NCBI RefSeq assembly: GCF_023973825.1
Contig: NC_090124.1
Location: forward strand, 124,001-188,000
Length of the DNA stretch: 64,000 nt
Direction of reading: 5' to 3'
From: Plasmodium brasilianum
Taxonomy: Eukaryota > Apicomplexa > Aconoidasida > Haemosporida > Plasmodiidae
The first letter of the stretch is position 1. The number at the start of each line of letters is the position of its first letter. The position numbers were made by a program, and so were the translations under genes. Shown here piece after piece: positions 26,812 through 40,009 of the stretch. A model generated the notes under the pieces. That model was given only the letters and a program-made list of their open reading frames with translations, did not search any database and was not told the origin of the DNA.

Positions 26812-29800
26812 TTTTAATTTTATTTAATATGAAAACATTATATATGTATATATATATATATATATATATTTCCCAAAAGTCTTTTAATTTGAAAAAATTT
26901 TGAAAAAAAATAAAAAAATCCTTGAATTTCCAAAAAATAAAAGGGATTTTTTATTTATAATATATATAATAATATTACATAAAATATAATAACTTGATAT
27001 ATTTATTTGAATGAACACACACACACATTCTAGCATTATGATATGTTACATCAGTGATGATTTTATAACTATTATATACTCCGGCCATTTAATTATTTTT
27101 GAAGTTATTTATAATTTCATGGATGAATTTACTTGTATTCAACGACATTAAAGTATAAGAAATATATAATTTTACTTATATATTACTACTTCTCATTGTA
27201 ATACGATTTACTACGTAATCCTTTTTACCTCTTAATATATTATACAATTTCTTCTACTCCTTTATTCTTAATAATTAATATATTAAATGAATAATATCAT
27301 TGTATATATGCTCAAAATTATTCTTAATAATTAATATATTAATGAATAATATTATATCACTGCAAATATACAAAAAGTTATTCTTAATAATTAATATTAA
27401 ATGAATAATATTCATTATGGAAATACATAAAAATGTATGTTTAAAAAATTAAAGGATCAAATGTCTTACACAAACAGTAGTTAAAATTAACAGATTATCA
27501 TTGGTAATTACATTTTTTTAATATATAAAATGCTTTACTAAAAAATGTCTCTTCGGTAATTTAAAGAACCCTATTCATCATTAGGAGAAATATGTATCTT
27601 TAATATGGTTCATAGTATATTACTTGGATAAAGTATATGAATTATAAGAAAAACACTATTATATAACAACTGAAAATGATAAAATACTAAAGCAAAAAAA
27701 AAAAAACACATAGACTATAATAATAAATAATACAAACTTTTCCTTTTGCTAGGTAAAATATATACAAAAAAAAAAAAAAAAAAATGTATTCTTCACAATT
27801 CACATTTATACTAAGAGATTAAATAAAAAATAATAAAAAAAATTAATATGAAGTAAAACATATTTACTCCAACCTTTCCCTTCCCCTCCTCCTCCCCCCC
27901 ACCACTTTTTTCACGTTGGCCTAACTTTTGCCAAAAAATTAATTTTTTAATTTTTTTTTACCAAACAATTCCCATGTACAAATTATAATTATAAATTTAA
28001 ACAAGAAAAATAAATTGTTTTAATTTATTTTATGCTTTAATTTGATTTAATTCAATAATTTTTATAAAAGATTTCAAAGAATTAATAAAACATAAAATTG
28101 TTATATAAAAAACACATCCAACTTTTAAATTAACTGAAAAAAAATACACTAAAAAAAACGTATATTTTAACAAATAATGAAAAAGTTAGGGTTTCATCAC
28201 TGCGTTTTATTAAAAATGTTTCATTAAAAAAAAAGCATATGTGTTTTGATTAAATAGTTTAATACAAGAAATAAAGAATTCTAAAAATATATTTTTAACA
28301 AGAACACTAATAATAAAAGCATTTAAAAAAAACATTCAAAAATCCATTCAAAATTAATAAATATTTCTTAAAAAAAAAGTACTTTTTTTTCTTTGCAATT
28401 TTTGATTTTTTTTTTTTTTTCAATTTTTACATTTGAGAAAAAAAAATAAACTAGTTACGCACACAATATCTACGGGATCAAAAAGCCCCAATAATGTTAC
28501 ATGTTTATGTGAGTTTTGTTTTTTTTTAAGCTCGCGTACGCAAAAACGTGAAATATTTTACTTCAGAAAAATATAAATACTTGTTGGCTAATTAAAAAAA
28601 AAAAAAAAATGAGTTTGATTATTCATCATGTGTACCACCCACCATACAGCCATAACTGCACAAAAAAGGAATCTTATGCATATATAAAATAAAAGCAAAA
28701 AATAATATACAGTTAACGAAGTAAAACAAGACAAGATAAAAAAAAAAGGAATTCTCAGTCATTCAGAAAATAGAAATATGTTTAAAAATGTAAAAAATTA
28801 AAGGAAAAATAAATTACAAGTTATAGAGAAATTAAGAAAAAGCTTAAAAATTTAAACAACAAAAAAGGAAAAAAAAATTTTAATAAAAATAATGGAAAAG
28901 TTTTAAAAAATAACATAATGCAAAATAATAAAAAATACAACAAAATAATGCAAAGTAAAACGTATACAAAAATGGAACATTTTGATTTATGTACAGATAC
29001 ATGGGATTATTACAAAAAAAAAAAAAAAAAAAAATGAAAAGAAATAAAATAAAAAAAGAAAAAATAATGTAAAAATTTTCAAAATTCAAATTTAAGAGAA
29101 ATTACGAATATAACAATACAACCCATTTTCGTTAATATAATAATGCTTTTTGTACATATTATATCTACCTTTTAATTGTACCTTACTTTTAAAAACATGA
29201 ATCCATATAATTATGAAAATGTCTTTAATAAACTCTAAACGAAATTTTATTAATAATTTTCTAACTGCATGAAAGTCACAACGAATTCAACAAAAAAACC
29301 TATGTATTTTCGTACCCTTCGGGTATTTTTAGCATCCCTATAATAATGAATAGATGTTTTATTAATATATAACATATAAAACAAATTTATAGTTTTATCA
29401 TAACCATATTATATATCTCATTCTCTATGTTTTTTTTCCTTTTTTCTTATGATTAAATTGACTTTTTGTGATTGTCATATAATAACCTCACTTTTCTACT
29501 TATAGAATATGAGTCCATATACATTGTATGTAAAGAAGTCTAAAAAGCATACTCTTACTTAAAATTTAAAAAGCAAATATTTTTTAATATATGTTTTGTT
29601 ATCCTAATTTATAAAAAAAGTTAGACCACAAAATTTTTTTTATATTCATATAATTACTTTTTAACAATTAAAATAAGCACTATTTATTTATTATTCCCAG
29701 CTTTAAATATATTACTCTCCTGTTTTCATAACAAATAAAATCTTAAAAAATTTAAAGCCTGTTGGAGTTCTTTTAGGACATTTTTTTTATATCTTAAAAT

Positions 29801-30767
29801 TTAAAGAATAAAAAAAAAATATATATGTTATTTCAGAACTGATTAATGGCTGTAAAGGAAATGTCTTCATTATTCGCCACAATTCACAAAAATAATTAAA
29901 ATATAAAAATAAATATATAAATGTATTATATATTTATATATATATTTATATATATTTATATATATTTATTTATATTTAATACCTTAAATTTTATTAGAAC
30001 ATAAACGTAATTTTTCTCTTCCATATCATATAAAATATGTTGTCTAAAAAATCTTCAAAAAGTCGTAAACACACTCTTCCCCTCTGGTTCAATTATAAAG
30101 TTTATATAACATCAGCAAAGAAACATATTGAATTTAGCACAAAATTCATTAAAAAACAAAATGTTCTAAAAAGAAAAACATACTAAATTACAAGAAGATT
30201 CAAAACTAAAGGTACAAATTAAGCATAATTTTTATATATATTAATTTCACACATTTACTATTTTATATTTTAAATTTTTAATTTTTAAATTTCATTTATG
30301 TAACATTTATTTAGAGATATTCTTTTTCTTTTCTTCATAATTTATTTTTTACACTAAAAAACAAGGTATAAAAAATTATAAATTATTTTTTGTGTATATA
30401 TAATATATATATATATATATATAATATTCCACATATGTGTAATATCCCGTATATATTAATATACTCCAAAAAAGGTGGACGAAAAACAAAAACTAATAAT
30501 ATATTTAATTATATAACATTACGATTCTTGTTATATCTTTTTATTTATTTTTCATACGTTCTCAAAATATCAGTACATTTTTTGCACATACAATTTTTAC
30601 CTGTTGCTCTTATCTTTTTTTTTTCTTTTTCCCTAAAACTTTTTATGTTAATTAAATCTAACAAATTGTACATTATCTTTATATGTTTTCTTTTTCTTCC
30701 TCTTCCTGTTCTCATCTTCCTTTGTGTATATTTCTTTTGAAATCTTTCATTTTATGTTTATTTTAAT
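26812..30767. other. 18S upstream flank and intergenic region
   Basis: The first part would hold the rRNA promoter and external spacer, but no recognisable promoter element is seen. It holds the repeats at 27264, a C-rich patch at 27870-27910, and two small islands with less biased composition (28445-28690 and 29270-29345) described under findings. The frames at 28880-29089 and 30390-30740 are low-complexity. Confidence 0.5.
27264..27415. repeat. Three direct repeats, period about 56-60 bp
   Basis: The core ATTCTTAATAATTAATATxxx followed by AATGAATAATAT recurs at about 27264, 27320 and 27380, with variable A/T-rich spacers. It lies about 450-600 bases upstream of the 18S 5' end, in what would be the external spacer or promoter side. 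Confidence 0.85.
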
Positions 30768-31610
30768 TTATAATGCACGTACCGCTGCAACACCTGAAAC
30801 AGCTTCCGCTCCAACACCAGCTCTAACAGCTTCCGCTCCAACTGCCGCATTATTTGATGCGTTAGCAGCCGCTCTAGCCGCTGCTTCTGCCATTTGTTTA
30901 GCTCTTTGGCACGCGCATCCCCCAACTGCTTTTGCAGCATTACCCACAGCTTGTGCTGCTTTATGTTTGCATGTACATACATGGTGTGCACCATGTCCAG
31001 CTAGAAATCCCGCAGGAACTAGGGTTTTCTGTAATTAAATAATAATATATAATAATTATATTTTTGCACACATGCATATAAAAACACATTCTTGGGTGCA
31101 TGTGTATATAATACACATTACCACACCTTTTTTTTTCTAATACCATTTATAGTATTTAATAATTAAAAAGGAAACATAAATGAATGAAAAATAAAACAAA
31201 AACAAATTTTCAAATATATGAAATATTACTAATGCATTAAAATGGCCTTCTCTGTACAAATAAAATATAGTTGCAACGAAAAACAATAGTGACAACATAA
31301 GCATCGTTTTCATAGTAAAGATATTTTTAGAACCTTCCTTCATAGCTTCTAATGCTGATTTCTTCTTACGGCAACTACCTTTTTCTTCTTCATCATCATC
31401 ATCATCTTTTTTTTTTTCTCCATCTTTTTCATTAACATTTAAAAAGCTACTAAAAAAATCTGACATATACCCAGTAGCACTAGAAATATATGAGGATAAG
31501 GATGAATTTGATGCATTTTTTTCCTCCAATATTGGAATAGTATCTTTACTATCTGCAACATCAGATTTCTCATGTACATTAGGTCCAGAACATTTTAATT
31601 TATTTTCCAT
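30768..31610 (-). CDS. Two-exon single-TM protein with Ala-rich C-terminus, MAHRP1-like layout, 213 aa
   Basis: Exon 1 is 31610-31230 (127 codons, ATG at 31610); exon 2 is 31028-30768, stop TAA. The intron of 201 nt starts GTAATA and ends TTACAG, phase 0 on both sides. There is no N-terminal signal peptide. Residues 1-45 are polar, then SSYISSATGYMSDFFSSFLN, an Asp/Glu run and the basic GSCRKKKSALEAMKEGSKN. A TM segment follows (TMLMLSLLFFVATIFYLY). Exon 2 opens TLVPAGFLAGHGAHHVCTC and becomes Ala/Val/Gly-rich, with far higher GC than its surroundings. A signal-less, single-TM, two-exon protein at the core/subtelomere border resembles P. falciparum MAHRP1, a Maurer's cleft protein that also lies near an rRNA locus; the His repeats of that protein are absent. 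The identity is an inference from layout and partial similarity. Confidence 0.7.
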
Positions 31611-32475
31611 TTTCGCTTAATAAGATTTGCAATGTAATTATTAATAATAAAAAAAAAAAAAAAAATTTAATTAAATTAAATTAAATAAAAATTCTTTTTT
31701 AAAGTGAAATATTAATTATGTACAGAAGAAGCTAATATATAAGTTATTATATCTTTATGATTTTTCTGTTGTTTTATTATATTTATTATTAATAAATGGT
31801 TTCTAAACAAAAAAAAAAAAAAAAAAGTAATATAATGCTATTATTTTATATATATATATATAAAACAATTTTTTAATCTTTGGGTAAAAAAAATTGTAAA
31901 ATAATAAACATGGAGAAATGATTAAATAACTGTAAAAACGCCGCAGGTTTTTATATTTTTTAGTTTAAAATGTTTGTATAAAACGACCATTTATGTATTT
32001 ATGTATGTATATATTATATATGTACATATGTAAGTAGTACATATATGTATCATGTATGATATTAAATAAACCTAGAAACTAGTATATATTCATCTACATT
32101 TGTAGTTCTACAATGCATTAAGTATTATATAATATTATATATGATTTTCCGAAAAGATAAAATCTATTTTTTATCTATTTTCTTATAAATATAATTATGT
32201 TTTTGAAATTCTAATTGAATAAAAAATAATGCAAAAAATTAATTTTAAGAAAAATAAAATACGTTCATATAGAAAAAAAATTATAATGCTGTTTAACTTA
32301 ATATAAAAAAAGCTTAATTCTTGTTGAAATTAGTAACAGATTATTATTAATTTATTCTAAATTTTATATATAAATAATTTATATTATTATATTATATAAT
32401 TAATATAAAAAAGTATATGTTTTTTTTTTTTTAAAGAAAAATACATAAAATATAGAAATACAATTTTCTTTTCTA

Positions 32476-32517
<42 letters not shown>

Positions 32518-35505
32518 AAGAAAGAAAAAGCTATATAACTAAAAATAACTGCTAAAGTGCCAGAAATATGAAGTATACATTTTATAATATTATATTTTTG
32601 TTAAACATTAAATAAAGGTAATATATACATAATAATATAATTCTAGAAAATGAATACTTGTTAAGCATATATAAATTATTTATTGTTGTATTTATATTAA
32701 TATAAATATGTAAAAAAAAAAGATGACGAAGAACCGCTCTTCTCATTGATGGCGTTGCATTTTAATTTAATATATAACTGAATGCTCTGATTCTATTTAT
32801 TTTATTTTTTATAAACATTAAAAGAGAAGAAACCGCCACGTATTTTTTATATTTAGATTAATTAAAAATAATATAATAATTAGTAATAAGTAATTATAAA
32901 AAATATATAATTATGCAAGGGGGGTAGGGGAACGAAAATTATTATCAATACATACATAAATACCATATATAATATATATTACATAACTTTTATGTTGTAT
33001 TGCTATATAATTAAATTGTTTTTCCATTTGTATTTTTATATAAACATTCCCATTTATCAAATTAAAGGTAAAATATGAAATTTATAGTATTTATAAAAAT
33101 GGTATTAAGTTATTCTACATAAAAAACCAATCTGCAAATATATGCTGCGTAATACAATTTTTACTAATAAATTGTATTGAAATATATTATTTCTTGCAAC
33201 CTTTTTTTTTTTTTTTTTTGGTATTGTAATTTTAGAATTTCTATATTGAAAGTAAAACATAATTATGACAATCCGTTACTTTCCATATATAACAATTAAA
33301 ATTTGTTTCGTACATAAAATATACAATTCTAAGTGTCTAGAAAATTATATTTTAAAAAAATTAATGTTTCCTAATGAACACTAAAAGGAATTTAATTTCA
33401 TGTTGCTGTATAATGAGAATACCCTAGATTTAAAAAATTAATTTCACTATAGTTTTCAAATATTTTGAATATTTAAATATAAGATAAAAGGAACAATTTT
33501 GTAAAAGCATTTTTAAATAAACTTATTATTATTGTGAAATTTTTATTTTCATAAACACGTTGTACAAATAACAACTATTGTAAAAACAGTTTTAATGTTT
33601 CTTTAAAATAACCAATTCTTTTATTATAAAATTCAATTTTGTTTTTTGTTTTTTTTTTTTTTATTAATTCAAAATTATTTCTATTTTAAGTTACCAATGA
33701 TATAATTGTTTATAATTTAGTGTCGTTCGGTACAGATGTTATTTATAATTTTAATTCATGTTTCTTTTCAATTTTTTATTTTTATTTATATTAATCTAAT
33801 ATATTATTAGATCCCATTATTCTAGCAACTGTGTATGTGATATTAAACCAACCCTATTTTCAATTATTTTAAAGATATCCTTTATACACCATTTTTATGT
33901 AGTGTTCAAACATTTAACTTTGCTATATACTTTCTCCTTTTATTTTAAGTTCTACTAAATACAAAACATTTCATATATATGTATATATATATGTAATGGG
34001 TTAAATGAAATACCATTATTAGCGTTTTAATACAGTTTTGTTTTTCATTCATTATACATTTTTAAAATAAAGTAAATAATTATATAAAGGTACATTAACA
34101 AAAAAAACACATAGAACTATTAAAAAATATGTCAATAGAGGTATATTTCACTGTTGGTAGTTGTAACTATTTCGCACATTTAACTGTGTTGTAATATTAA
34201 AATAAAGAGGGATTAATACAATTGAATTATTTCTTCCTTTTCATTAATACTGAATTTATTAAAACAAATACTTGTGAACGAAAACTACAAAAATGTGCGT
34301 AACTATATAGGTTAAATATAACATAATTAACTCAACGTACATATATACACATATGTATATATATATATATATATATACGTCCATTCTAAATCATAGAAAT
34401 ATAAGGACCAAGCATTATGACTTCACTTTTTTCCATTCATTAAATTGTTATTATATGAGCTTCAAATAATGATTTACAATTATTACAGCTGATCAAAGGT
34501 ACATAAACATGTTTACATTTAAAAAGTTGAAAATTAATTTTAATTCTATTATATCACCTATTAAATAATAGGAACTACACTCAGTTCTGTTTTTCGCAGT
34601 TTCTTTAAAATAATTACGTTCTTAAAGATATACAGTTACGTTTAGTTTTATAATATTTAAATTATATATAAATGTACATATTTTCACTTTCAACAAATTT
34701 AATGTCCCCATCAACGTTATACTTAAATTTAATTACACAAAGGAAAAATAATTATGAAGCAATCAAAAGATATTAATTTTTCCATTTAAGTAGCTTCCTC
34801 TTTTAAGATTATTAAAAAAATATACACAAAAAAATAAAAAATATATATTTACATACATAAAAATACAAAAAATAAGATACTACATTTCTTTTATGCCTCT
34901 CCATAAATATAATGAATATTCTTTATTCTTTTTTTATACAATATATTTATAAAAAGGGCATATACACTTTATATACGTTTTAACTCACACAATAAATATA
35001 TATATATATATATTATATTATATATATATTATATTTCATTAATAAATTAGCAAATGTCACAATATCGTAAAAAAAAAATAAAGTATAAATTAAATAAAAT
35101 TGTCACACTATCGACAAGAAAATAAGCAGTAATCCTTTAAAAACTTTTCTTAAACTTATTAAACAAAAAATATAAAAAATAAAATTTATAAAAACTGCTC
35201 AGACGTGATTTCTGTATAAGAAATGTATTTTGTTAAAAATTAAAAAGAAAAAAAAAAACTTAAACCTATTTTAAATGTTTCTTTTTCATTTTTGAACGGT
35301 TAATAACTACCTAAAAAATCAAAGGTACATTTATAATATTCAGTCGACAATTTTATTTAATATTTTTGCTTACCTAAAAAAGAAAGTATAAAAATTATTT
35401 ATTTTTTATGCCACAACCCTGTTTTTTATGAAAATTGATAAAAATTAAAACTTATTTTAAGTACCATAAAAATTGTTCTTAAAATTTCCTTAAAATTTCC
35501 TTTAA
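31611..35505. other. Gene-free region
   Basis: No coding frame is supportable. A 38-base poly-A run lies at 32478-32515, followed by GAAAGAAAGAAA. A short patch of less biased sequence at 32715-32845 (GATGACGAAGAACCGCTCTT; AACCGCCACG) might be a small RNA and is discussed under findings. (AT)n tracts occur near 34355 and 34995. Confidence 0.55.
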
Positions 35506-35576
35506 TGCATCTGCCGGGAATCGAACCCGGGTCACTTCGATGGCAACGAAGTATTCTACCACTAGACCACAGATGC
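35506..35576 (-). tRNA. tRNA-Gly (GCC)
   Basis: It folds as acceptor GCATCTG/CAGATGC, anticodon stem CTTCG/CGAAG with loop TTGCCAT (anticodon GCC), T-arm CCGGG-TTCGATT-CCCGG and discriminator A. It has 71 nt and no intron. It is a strong GC-rich island in A/T-rich DNA. Confidence 0.98.
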
Positions 35577-36082
35577 TTACATTTATTTGCGCTCCTACCA
35601 TTTTATATATATAAGTAAAATTATATGCTAAAGCAACTACAGCAAATGCTACATACGCTCATTTTAATTTATCTTCATACATATATATATATATATATGT
35701 ACATTTATGGATATTTATTCTTATGCTTTTTTTTTTTATTAATTCTATAAAGAGGGGCATTAAATTAATATATCAATAAAATATTTAAATTTAAAAAGAA
35801 AATTTTATCTTTTAAAAAAAAAAAAACCATAATTTTTGTTGCATACCAAAAAATATATTCTGCAGTTCAATTCAATTGTTAAACAAATCTTAAATATGAT
35901 TGAATATAATTATGATTTGAGAAAATAAAAATATTTGTTAGCATATCATCACTTTTGTTATTTTTACTTAGTTTATTTACATTTCGAAAAATGTGTGAAG
36001 ATTTCTTACCAGTTATATTTAAAGTTATATATAACTTTATAATTATTAAATAATCGTTTACCTTTTAATATAATCATTAAAT

Positions 36083-36154
36083 GGGCGTGTAGCTCAGCGG
36101 TAGAGCAGCTGACTGCAGATCAGCGGGTCCATGGTTCAAATCCGTGCGCGCCCT
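36083..36154 (+). tRNA. tRNA-Cys (GCA)
   Basis: Acceptor GGGCGTG/CGCGCCC, anticodon stem GCTGA/TCAGC with loop CTGCAGA (anticodon GCA), T-arm CATGG-TTCAAAT-CCGTG and discriminator T. It has 72 nt, no intron, and a run of five T just downstream as a pol III terminator. Confidence 0.98.
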
Positions 36155-37579
36155 ATTTTTATTGACAAATTAAACTTAAAAAAAGTTTTTATTAATTTTT
36201 TATCAACATAATAAAAAATTCATTTTACTGATATACACAAAGAATAGCAAAATACGCTATTATTTGATTAAATTTTAGCTTAAATTTGGCTTATCGCCTG
36301 TGAAGGTAGAATGACATAATTATTGTATTATTTATTACATTATTTACTTAATAAGGCAAACATTCATTCTTCATTTACATCAATGTTCTTTTGAATAAAT
36401 AATACTAATACTATATGCGTATAAAAATTTAATAATATTTACACCACATATTTTGAGAAAAATAAAATCCACCAATAATTCAAGTATTAATTATACGTAT
36501 AAAATATTATTAAATGATGTAAGTTACGCCTTACACCATTCGTTTTTATATTCCTTTGGTTCATTTATTACTTCACAATATAAAAATTTTCTAAATATAA
36601 TAAAACCTAAAGCAATTTTTTTGGTTAGGTATTAATCAGTCAAAATTTCACCTTGTCACCACAAATATAAAACTTCAAGATGAAATGGTTATTTTAACAT
36701 TTTTCATAAAAAAAATAGTTAACCATTTTAACCACTAAGGTTTTATATTATTCACATAAAATTATTTATGCTACACTTTTACCCCTTTAACTGTTATATA
36801 TAGTTGAGTATATATACACATACGTTTATTAACTTTTAATTATGAAATGATCTTACTAAAGTTTTTTCCACTACGATTTCATTATTTTTTCACATTTATG
36901 TAAAGTAAAAATTTCAATATTAATTTTAACACAATTTTGAATAAATAGTAACTGTTTTTTGTAACGTAGTAAATTTCTTATTGAAAAATTTATTTTTGCA
37001 GTTCTTCTAGATATATAAAAATTATGTTTCATAAAGTTATTTGTATTTCAAGCAATAAAATAAGTAAATAATTTCAACTTTATTTTATATTTACTAACGC
37101 ATAAGTCATAAAAAATAAGCATTTTTGTACAGGTATTATTTTACTACACTAAGATAAATTTCAACGATTATACATAAAATTCGTACTCTTTTAATATATA
37201 TATATATATATATAATATATGTACAATTTTTAAATATATATATATATATAAAATTTTTAAATATATATATAATTATATACGAATTTAAAAATTTTTAACT
37301 TTTACATTTATATTACAAATTTAAAATGTGTAATATTAATCATCAAATAATGCTTCTTTTTCCTTTTTATTCCTGTTTATTCATTAATTTTACGTCCTAC
37401 CTATTTTTTTTTAATATATTAGCTAGTACAAAAATATTACAAAAAATTAAAAAAATGTCAATAAATATATATATATATTAACGCATTTTTCTTTACCTTT
37501 TTTGTAGAAAAATTTTAAAATATTTTAGTTTAATATTAAAATGCTAAATATAACGATAAACATATTTTTATTATTTTAT
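36155..37579. other. Spacer between tRNA genes
   Basis: No gene is supported. The 60-codon frame at 36453-36635 has no family features. A short less biased patch, CTTATCGCCTGTGAAGGTAG near 36290, is unexplained. (AT)n tracts lie near 37200-37275. Confidence 0.5.
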
Positions 37580-37653
37580 TACACCAGATGGGACTCGAAC
37601 CCATAACCTTTGCCTTAGGAAGGCATTGCGCTATCCAATTACGCCACTGGTGC
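37580..37653 (-). tRNA. tRNA-Arg (CCT)
   Basis: Acceptor GCACCAG/CTGGTGT, anticodon loop TTCCTAA (anticodon CCT), T-arm ATGGG-TTCGAGT-CCCAT and discriminator A. It has 74 nt and no intron. The first acceptor pair is a G-U wobble and pair 27-43 is an A-A mismatch; otherwise the fold is regular. Confidence 0.95.
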
Positions 37654-38390
37654 TAATACGTTTAAAGCATTTTATGCTCTTTAGTTAAAAAAGTATTTAT
37701 ATACATGATTAAACATTTTTCTCATATTGCAAATATATAAAAATAAAAATCCATGGATAACTCATAAATTAAATTCTAAAAGGTTTCGAAAATTTTACAG
37801 AATAAAGAAAAATATTTTTAAATATGGTAATAAATTTTTTATAAAATGAAACGAAATGAAACATAAATAAAAATAAACCATTTGTATTAACATGAATTAT
37901 TCGACCTTCCATCTTTTTTTTTTTTTAACTTTTCAAAAATAAAAATATGATTACTTTTCTTTACATTATTCTTAGAAAATAACATTAACATAAAATTTAT
38001 TTGGAACATTTAATTTTTATGAACTCCAAAATTATCGATAATGCAATTTCAATATAAATAATGGTTACCATAAAAATTTTTATGTACATATATATACATA
38101 TATACGTTTATATTTATAAGCTTTTGAATTTATATTATATATTTTAAACATGAACAATGTATGAATAAACTTAAAATATTAGGAAAGGGGTAAAACTCGA
38201 TTTTTAAAATATGTGTTATAATATATTTCTTACGCAAGTGCATATAATAAATAAAAAACGAGCAATAAAAAAAATGTGATATAAATATATTTGAACATAC
38301 AGAATATATTATTTTGATAGGGAGAAAATTTTATTTCATAAATAATCCTATGATTTAATAAAACTCATTGAATGCTTTATATAACTTATT

Positions 38391-38462
38391 GGGCCTATGG
38401 CGCAACGGTAGCGCGTCTGACTCCAGATCAGAAGGCTGGGGGTTCGAATCCCTCTGGGCTCA
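38391..38462 (+). tRNA. tRNA-Trp (CCA)
   Basis: Acceptor GGGCCTA/TGGGCTC, anticodon stem TCTGA/TCAGA with loop CTCCAGA (anticodon CCA), T-arm GGGGG-TTCGAAT-CCCTC and discriminator A. It has 72 nt and no intron. Confidence 0.97.
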
Positions 38463-39400
38463 AATTCATAGGAAAAATATAAATGAAAAAAATATATATA
38501 AAATTAATATTAAAAAATATTAAAAGAAAATAATATTAAAAGAAAATTATAATGGTTGAGGATACAAAAAATAATATATATATATGTATATTACATATAA
38601 ATAAAATATGTAAATATTCAAATGATATCATAACAAGATTCTTAATCTATTCACAATATATGAACCATATAACGTTTTAAAGAAAATTTGATCATTTTTA
38701 AAATGAATAATTAAAAAATATTAAAATTAAACAAATAAAAGGACTAAAAAGGACTAAATAAATAAATTTATCAATCCAATTGTGCAAGTACTATTTAAAC
38801 ATTAAAAATTTTTAATACAGAAGAGTTACGAAAAAATGAGCATTATTTATATATAAAGAACTCTTGCATTAGTCGTATTTATTCTGTTAAAATAACATTT
38901 TTATATTATTCCAAAAATTTACTATTAAAAAAATTATTATAAAATTAAAAGAATTTTCTTCATTCGAATGATTCAACCAGATTTGCAAAACTTTATGGCT
39001 TTGCCTTAAAAATTAGCAGTTTTGAAGATTATATAATCACTTTCTTATAAATCAACACACATCTGTTCTCCTTTATTAAAATCCTTTAAAGTGTATATTT
39101 CATATTATATTTTCTTTTGTTTTAATCCATAATTAAGCCTTTTTTTGCATGACTTATTTTATAAACTAATAAAATAGTCTAACTTGTGTTATTGAACTAT
39201 AAATATTATACAATATATATGTTTTTAAAGCGTAAACACTTTCTCAAAAAATAATTAATTAGTATAACATAATTGAACTATATATTATAAAATGATTCAT
39301 TCATACATTAAATTTTGAAATGAAAAAAAAATGCTTTATACCCATAAAGGATTTTCAAAATATCTTACAATAAAATTTTATTTAAAAAAAAATTTTTTAT

Positions 39401-39474
39401 TAGGCCGGGCAGGAGTCGAACCCACGACCTCCCGATCCGTAGTCGGGCATTCTATCCAGCTGAACTACCGGCCC
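39401..39474 (-). tRNA. tRNA-Arg (ACG)
   Basis: Acceptor GGGCCGG/CCGGCCT, anticodon stem CCCGA/TCGGG with loop CTACGGA (anticodon ACG, wobble A presumably edited to inosine), T-arm GTGGG-TTCGACT-CCTGC and discriminator A. It has 74 nt. The first pair is a G-U wobble, as in the Arg-CCT gene. A T-run downstream on the minus strand can act as terminator. Confidence 0.97.
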
Positions 39475-39956
39475 TTAGATTATTTTTTGCATATCATTTT
39501 ATTATATTAATTTTATAACTGAACTGCGCTTATTATTACTCGTAAAAACCAAGTGAAATAAAAATTGAATATTTAAATGAATTGAAGAAAGATAAGCCAT
39601 AAATTCTTCCAAGTACATACATTTTTTCATTTTTTCTTCTTGTACGTTTATTATATAAAATAACGCTCATTTTTTATGAATATTACGTTAAAGCAATATT
39701 TACCCTCCATATGATATATTTACATAGTATTAGACTAACTTGTCTCAGTAAAAGCATAAAAATTAATTTTCATACAAAAATTATTCTACATAACAATTCA
39801 TTTTTAACAACCTTCATGTTAAACATAATAAAAAATTAAAATGTAATCAATTCATCAATTCGTGCTATTCCAATTTATAAAAATGTTTTAACTAGGGCGA
39901 CTTACATTTTTTGCCATTATGAATGTTCATTTCCTTACAAATACACATTTATATAC

Positions 39957-40009
<53 letters not shown>

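Noticed and set aside
30724..31038. 104-codon Ala/Cys/His-rich frame on the plus strand
   Set aside because: It is antisense to exon 2 of the minus-strand gene, whose splice sites and phases fit; the GC-rich composition keeps all frames open.
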